Of a stretch of 64,000 nucleotides of DNA, positions 61,262 through 64,000 are shown one piece after another (position 1 is the stretch's first letter; each line of letters begins with the position of its first letter). The DNA lies in NCBI GenBank assembly GCA_946221915.1, contig CAMIKG010000004.1:1-64000 (forward strand). The letters are read 5' to 3'. The notes under the pieces were generated by a model. That model saw only the letters and a list, made by a program, of their open reading frames with translations. It did not search any database and was not told the DNA's origin. The stretch comes from an uncultured Erwinia sp. (lineage in GTDB: Bacteria > Pseudomonadota > Gammaproteobacteria > Enterobacterales > Enterobacteriaceae). The translations under genes were made by a program, and so were the position numbers.

Positions 61262-62797
61262 TTAGCCACACTCAAACAGCGGCAGCCAGTAGACCGATTT
61301 TTTCGGCAGCGCGATCTCTGGCATGTTCTGCAGCCTCTTCAGGCTCTTAAGCGGCTTATCTTCCTTCTGACTCATTACGGCGTCATAACAGCAGCCGACA
61401 AACGCACAGCTGTCTCGACAGTGTTTCACCTCATCGAGACAGGCTTCCGCTTTCTCCATCTTTCCGGTTCTGGCATAGAGAATCGCCAGCAGACAATTGA
61501 TGATAATGTCACACGAGCTGTCGCATCCCTTCATCTCCGTGGCATAGGCGATGGCCGCAGCGGCATCGCCCGCCAGCGTGAGAATAACCGCATGCAGCAC
61601 CCGGGCGGCAAAGAAGTCTGCATTCAGCGAAAGCGCCACGCCAGTCATGATCTGCGCTTTATCGTACTGCTTATTTTGCATGAAATAGCAGGCATAGTAG
61701 TAATAGACCTCCGCGCTTAATGGCGAAAGAATGATTGCCAGCTGAAAATCGGACTCTTTCTGCCGCGTGTAAAGATCCCGGCACATCAACGTTTTCATCG
61801 AAATCGCCAGCGCATTGCAGGGCTCATCAAATAAGACTTTATCGGTGATTGTCGCAATGATCTCTTCCGCTTTCTCGTATTTCATTAAACCCAGGCTGGC
61901 GAGTGCAAAATAACAGCCAGCCAGATGGCATAATGTCACCGAGTCATAGTTATCTAACAACAGGGCATCAAGACCGATATTTTTATAGGACTCAAAAAGG
62001 AATACAGAGTAATTATTATAATTTTTCTTAATTTGGCAAACATTGTTATTAGCAGAGATTACCGCCCGGGCAAACTCTTTGGTCTCCTGCTGCGATATTT
62101 TATTTAATAGTAATGAAATGATATTATTAAACCTGACCAGGTTGATCGCATTATCTTCTGACATCACCACCGAATCGCGAAAAATCACAGTAAGCAGATT
62201 GCTGTCAATCAGTTCAACTTTAATGACGGTGTCCAGCCCCGTTTTCAATTCAATCCCGGTAAGAAAATAGCGAACACCCGTCGCCCGTAAATTGTGAAAG
62301 CTTTCTGTCAGATTATCGCTGTTTACGGTCAACACAGCGGGTAAAAAACGGAAGCCTTTTGCTTCAAAGATTGCACTATGATTAATGATAAAATCAAATA
62401 TCATCATCGATAAGGTTTTATCCTGCATCACAAAAGGAAATATCGCCAGCGCTTCCTCTTCTGTGGATTTGATTTTTTCCGGCAGTCTGACTTCGCGCGT
62501 CACATTCATGACGAATAAATAACCTTTACCATATACCGTATTGATATATCGGTAGGAAGAACTTTCACCCAACACTTTGCGCAACACATAGATACAACGC
62601 GAGAGAGACTCATCAGAAACATCCCCTCCCTTCCATACTTCTCTGATGATATGATCTTTAGTAATCACTTCTCCGGCGTTTTTAACCAATAACAACAATA
62701 CCGCCATTTCTTTTGGGGGAACAGTAATTATCCTGTCTTTATGATACAGAACCTGATCACCACAAAGTGTAAAGTCACTGAAACGATAATTTTCCAT
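61262..62797 (-). CDS. HilA/YgeH-family transcriptional regulator
   Basis: A 511-residue regulator. The N-terminal OmpR/ToxR-type winged helix (about 5-95) closely resembles that of Salmonella HilA: V-P-P-K-E-M-A-V-L-L-L-L, S-D-E-S-L-S-R-C-I-Y-V-L-R-K and Y-G-K-G-Y-L-F. The linker L-A-I-F-P-F-V-M-Q-D is also shared. The rest is helical, with TPR-like repeats in the C-terminal third. HilA activates the SPI-1 type III secretion genes; YgeH is its relative in E. coli ETT2. The gene is more AT-rich than its left neighbours, and the adjoining small genes may belong to a secretion locus that runs past the window edge. Confidence 0.85.
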   Translation of the reverse strand: MENYRFSDFTLCGDQVLYHKDRIITVPPKEMAVLLLLVKNAGEVITKDHIIREVWKGGDVSDESLSRCIYVLRKVLGESSSYRYINTVYGKGYLFVMNVTREVRLPEKIKSTEEEALAIFPFVMQDKTLSMMIFDFIINHSAIFEAKGFRFLPAVLTVNSDNLTESFHNLRATGVRYFLTGIELKTGLDTVIKVELIDSNLLTVIFRDSVVMSEDNAINLVRFNNIISLLLNKISQQETKEFARAVISANNNVCQIKKNYNNYSVFLFESYKNIGLDALLLDNYDSVTLCHLAGCYFALASLGLMKYEKAEEIIATITDKVLFDEPCNALAISMKTLMCRDLYTRQKESDFQLAIILSPLSAEVYYYYACYFMQNKQYDKAQIMTGVALSLNADFFAARVLHAVILTLAGDAAAAIAYATEMKGCDSSCDIIINCLLAILYARTGKMEKAEACLDEVKHCRDSCAFVGCCYDAVMSQKEDKPLKSLKRLQNMPEIALPKKSVYWLPLFECG

Positions 62798-63097
62798 GTC
62801 AATTTATCCATTTCTTTGTTAAACAGAACTTATAAAAAATGTTATCAACTGCTATATCGTCTCTTTAACTGAGGCGTCGCGAGACAGGCAGATACGCGAC
62901 TATAAAAAAGATAACATAACAGGATCAATTAAAATGTGAAATCATACGGTAATTATCGATTTGCAAAGTTGTTATTCACTAACAGTTATATTTATTGTAA
63001 ACATAATATGATGCTGTCGTGGGAAGGGTAAAAAGAAGTAATATTTTCTACAGTGAAGTAAATATTCTCCAGGGTTCCGACCATTTTACCATCGGTG
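62798..63097. other. AT-rich region upstream of the HilA-like gene
   Basis: 300 bases between two leftward genes. It is very AT-rich at 62800-63060, fitting an H-NS-silenced virulence-type promoter, but no specific element could be identified and no terminator for the lipoprotein gene was seen. Confidence 0.4.
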
Positions 63098-63598
63098 TCA
63101 GAACATAGCGTTAACCTCACAGTGCAAATAACCCACTTTCGCTTTATTCCATAGTATCACAGCCGCCGTATCAACTGGTACAGTAGCGATACGGGAACAA
63201 AGCTGTCGCCGGGAGTGTGGATCGCGCAGCGTTGCATAAAGTGCTGACCAGAATTGCTGTTTTTCATCCTCCGTCAGACTAGTCAGCTGGTTACGCAGCT
63301 GTGTATGATGACGCTCTTTGCTGGCTGAACCGGGCATGAGCAGGTACTCATACCATGTCTGTACACCTGCGCTGGCGTAATGAAATGATGCCTCGGCAAA
63401 GCGTTTATTTTTGACGCAAGCCACCATCTGTTCATAGTGTTTTTCCGTACTGAACGGCACAGCAAATTGTGCAGATATATCTGCACAATTTGGTAATGAT
63501 TCCAAGGCTGAATTTGAGTGCTTCTCAGGTGCACAGCCAGCCAGTAACGCAAACAGTGCCAGACAGCAGAGAACCCACATATTGCGCACTCTGCTCAC
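63098..63598 (-). CDS. Predicted lipoprotein, possibly secretion-associated
   Basis: A 166-residue predicted lipoprotein. The N-terminus S-R-V-R-N-M-W-V-L-C-C-L-A-L-F-A-L-L-A-G-C fits a lipoprotein signal with lipobox L-A-G-C near residue 22. Four more cysteines (N-C-A-D, V-A-C-V, Q-L-C-S, L-H-C-E) could pair in the periplasm. I chose the GTG at 63598, which overlaps the stop of the previous gene (GTGA) and keeps the basic N-region; an ATG at 63580 is possible. No family is recognised. A pilotin or envelope component is imaginable given the HilA-like neighbour. The gene contains a 30-bp palindrome. Confidence 0.75.
   Translation of the reverse strand: MSRVRNMWVLCCLALFALLAGCAPEKHSNSALESLPNCADISAQFAVPFSTEKHYEQMVACVKNKRFAEASFHYASAGVQTWYEYLLMPGSASKERHHTQLRNQLTSLTEDEKQQFWSALYATLRDPHSRRQLCSRIATVPVDTAAVILWNKAKVGYLHCEVNAMF
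63463..63492. repeat. 30-bp perfect palindrome inside the lipoprotein gene
   Basis: Half-site CAAATTGTGCAGATA followed immediately by its exact reverse complement. It encodes part of the early mature lipoprotein (N-C-A-D-I-S-A-Q-F-A). A perfect palindrome this long is not expected by chance in coding DNA. Confidence 0.9.
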
Positions 63599-63795
63599 CA
63601 CTCAATCATCTTCTCTTCGGGTGCCAGGAAGATCTGCATATACAAGGTCTTTAACATCGCTTTATTCATCTCTTCCATGCTACCCATCATTTCCTGCATT
63701 TTTTTCATTTTTTCATCCATATCGCTACATGAATTCTCTGCTAATGATTCAGCAATGCCGGAAAAAGAGTGATTATTTATATTGGAAATATTCAT
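63595..63795 (-). CDS. Small Met-rich helical protein
   Basis: A 66-residue protein with an Asn/Ser-rich N-terminus and a central helix unusually rich in methionine, Lys and Glu (D-M-D-E-K-M-K-K-M-Q-E-M-M-G-S-M-E-E-M). GGGAGG precedes the ATG. Its start overlaps the stop of the gene upstream (ATGA) and its stop overlaps the lipoprotein start, so all three are coupled. The size and amphipathic helix resemble small structural or chaperone proteins of type III secretion, but I cannot identify a family. Confidence 0.75.
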   Translation of the reverse strand: MNISNINNHSFSGIAESLAENSCSDMDEKMKKMQEMMGSMEEMNKAMLKTLYMQIFLAPEEKMIEW

Positions 63796-64000
63796 GATTC
63801 GCCTCCCATGCCAGTACGTGGATAAAAGATGTCATAAAGTTTCTGCTGAGATTCCGCAGTTATTGCATTAATTCTCTCATGAATTTTTTCATTATTGTAA
63901 ATCAGCCGTTGTACCGCGCCTGCAGTAAATGCTTCACTATTAAACTCCATCAGCTGATCGCCCATTTTCACCTGGTAATACCTATGCTGGTGATAGCTAA
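63792..64000 (-). CDS. 3' end of an unidentified gene
   Basis: The frame runs from the window edge to a TGA at 63792-63794, giving at least 69 residues: a His/Tyr-rich beginning (H-Q-H-R-Y-Y-Q-V-K) and a helical stretch (A-V-Q-R-L-I-Y-N-N-E-K-I-H-E-R-I-N-A-I-T-A-E-S-Q-Q-K-L). It overlaps the next gene by 4 bp. The product cannot be named without the missing 5' part. Confidence 0.7.
   Translation of the reverse strand, partial: SYHQHRYYQVKMGDQLMEFNSEAFTAGAVQRLIYNNEKIHERINAITAESQQKLYDIFYPRTGMGGES

Noticed and set aside
1..64000. tRNA genes, insertion sequences, prophage or CRISPR arrays
   Set aside because: I looked for tRNA-like arms, transposase-like frames with terminal repeats, and regularly spaced short repeats, and found none that hold up.

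Overview
The window reads as chromosome of a gamma-proteobacterium of the order Enterobacterales, most likely the Erwiniaceae (Pantoea/Erwinia-like). The evidence is the preserved E. coli-type backbone yhiN-pitA-uspB-uspA-rsmJ-prlC-rlmJ-gor, the btsT-yjiX-yjiA block, and proteins close to E. coli Ahr, RluF, UspA, BtsS and BtsR. Inserted between these are many accessory genes typical of plant- or insect-associated enterobacteria. I saw no tRNA or rRNA gene, insertion sequence, prophage or CRISPR array.

Left part (1-13 kb): a leftward operon for a sugar or polyol, probably inositol-like (MFS transporter, Gfo/Idh/MocA dehydrogenase, TIM-barrel isomerase, periplasmic binding protein). It has a textbook sigma-54 promoter and a divergent sigma-54 activator. 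Then come the aldehyde reductase ahr, a small membrane protein, and a convergent pair made of a PQQ-dependent membrane dehydrogenase and a secreted tannase/feruloyl-esterase-like enzyme.

Surface and toxin island (13-26.5 kb): a complete second BamA outside the usual bam locus; a large Ig-repeat autotransporter; a MACPF protein with lectin-like repeats; a divergent, strongly AT-rich DNase I/CdtB-fold protein; a pesticin-type muramidase followed by an LprI-type lysozyme inhibitor (effector-immunity-like); and an overlapping ribbon-helix-helix gene pair. This is the most novel stretch.

Catabolic middle (26.5-39 kb): a bestrophin channel; a structured intergenic element; an FAD oxidoreductase/RidA/ornithine-cyclodeaminase-like operon with a divergent AraC regulator and an amine/amino-acid permease; then an IclR regulator followed by an OPT transporter, DUF1177, AroM-family, PepE and Asp/Glu-racemase operon that looks like a dedicated peptide-use pathway.

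Backbone (39-54 kb): a YegS-like lipid kinase, tandemly duplicated rluF, yhiN, pitA, uspB, uspA, rsmJ, prlC, rlmJ, an orphan Eag/DcrB-type chaperone, rbn, gor and an alpha/beta hydrolase.

Right part (55-64 kb): the pyruvate transporter btsT with yjiX and yjiA, preceded by three BtsR-type boxes, next to the btsS-btsR two-component system that controls it. The window ends with a HilA-family regulator and an overlapping leftward gene set (partial protein, Met-rich 66-residue protein, lipoprotein containing a 30-bp perfect palindrome). This may be the edge of a type III secretion locus lying beyond the window.
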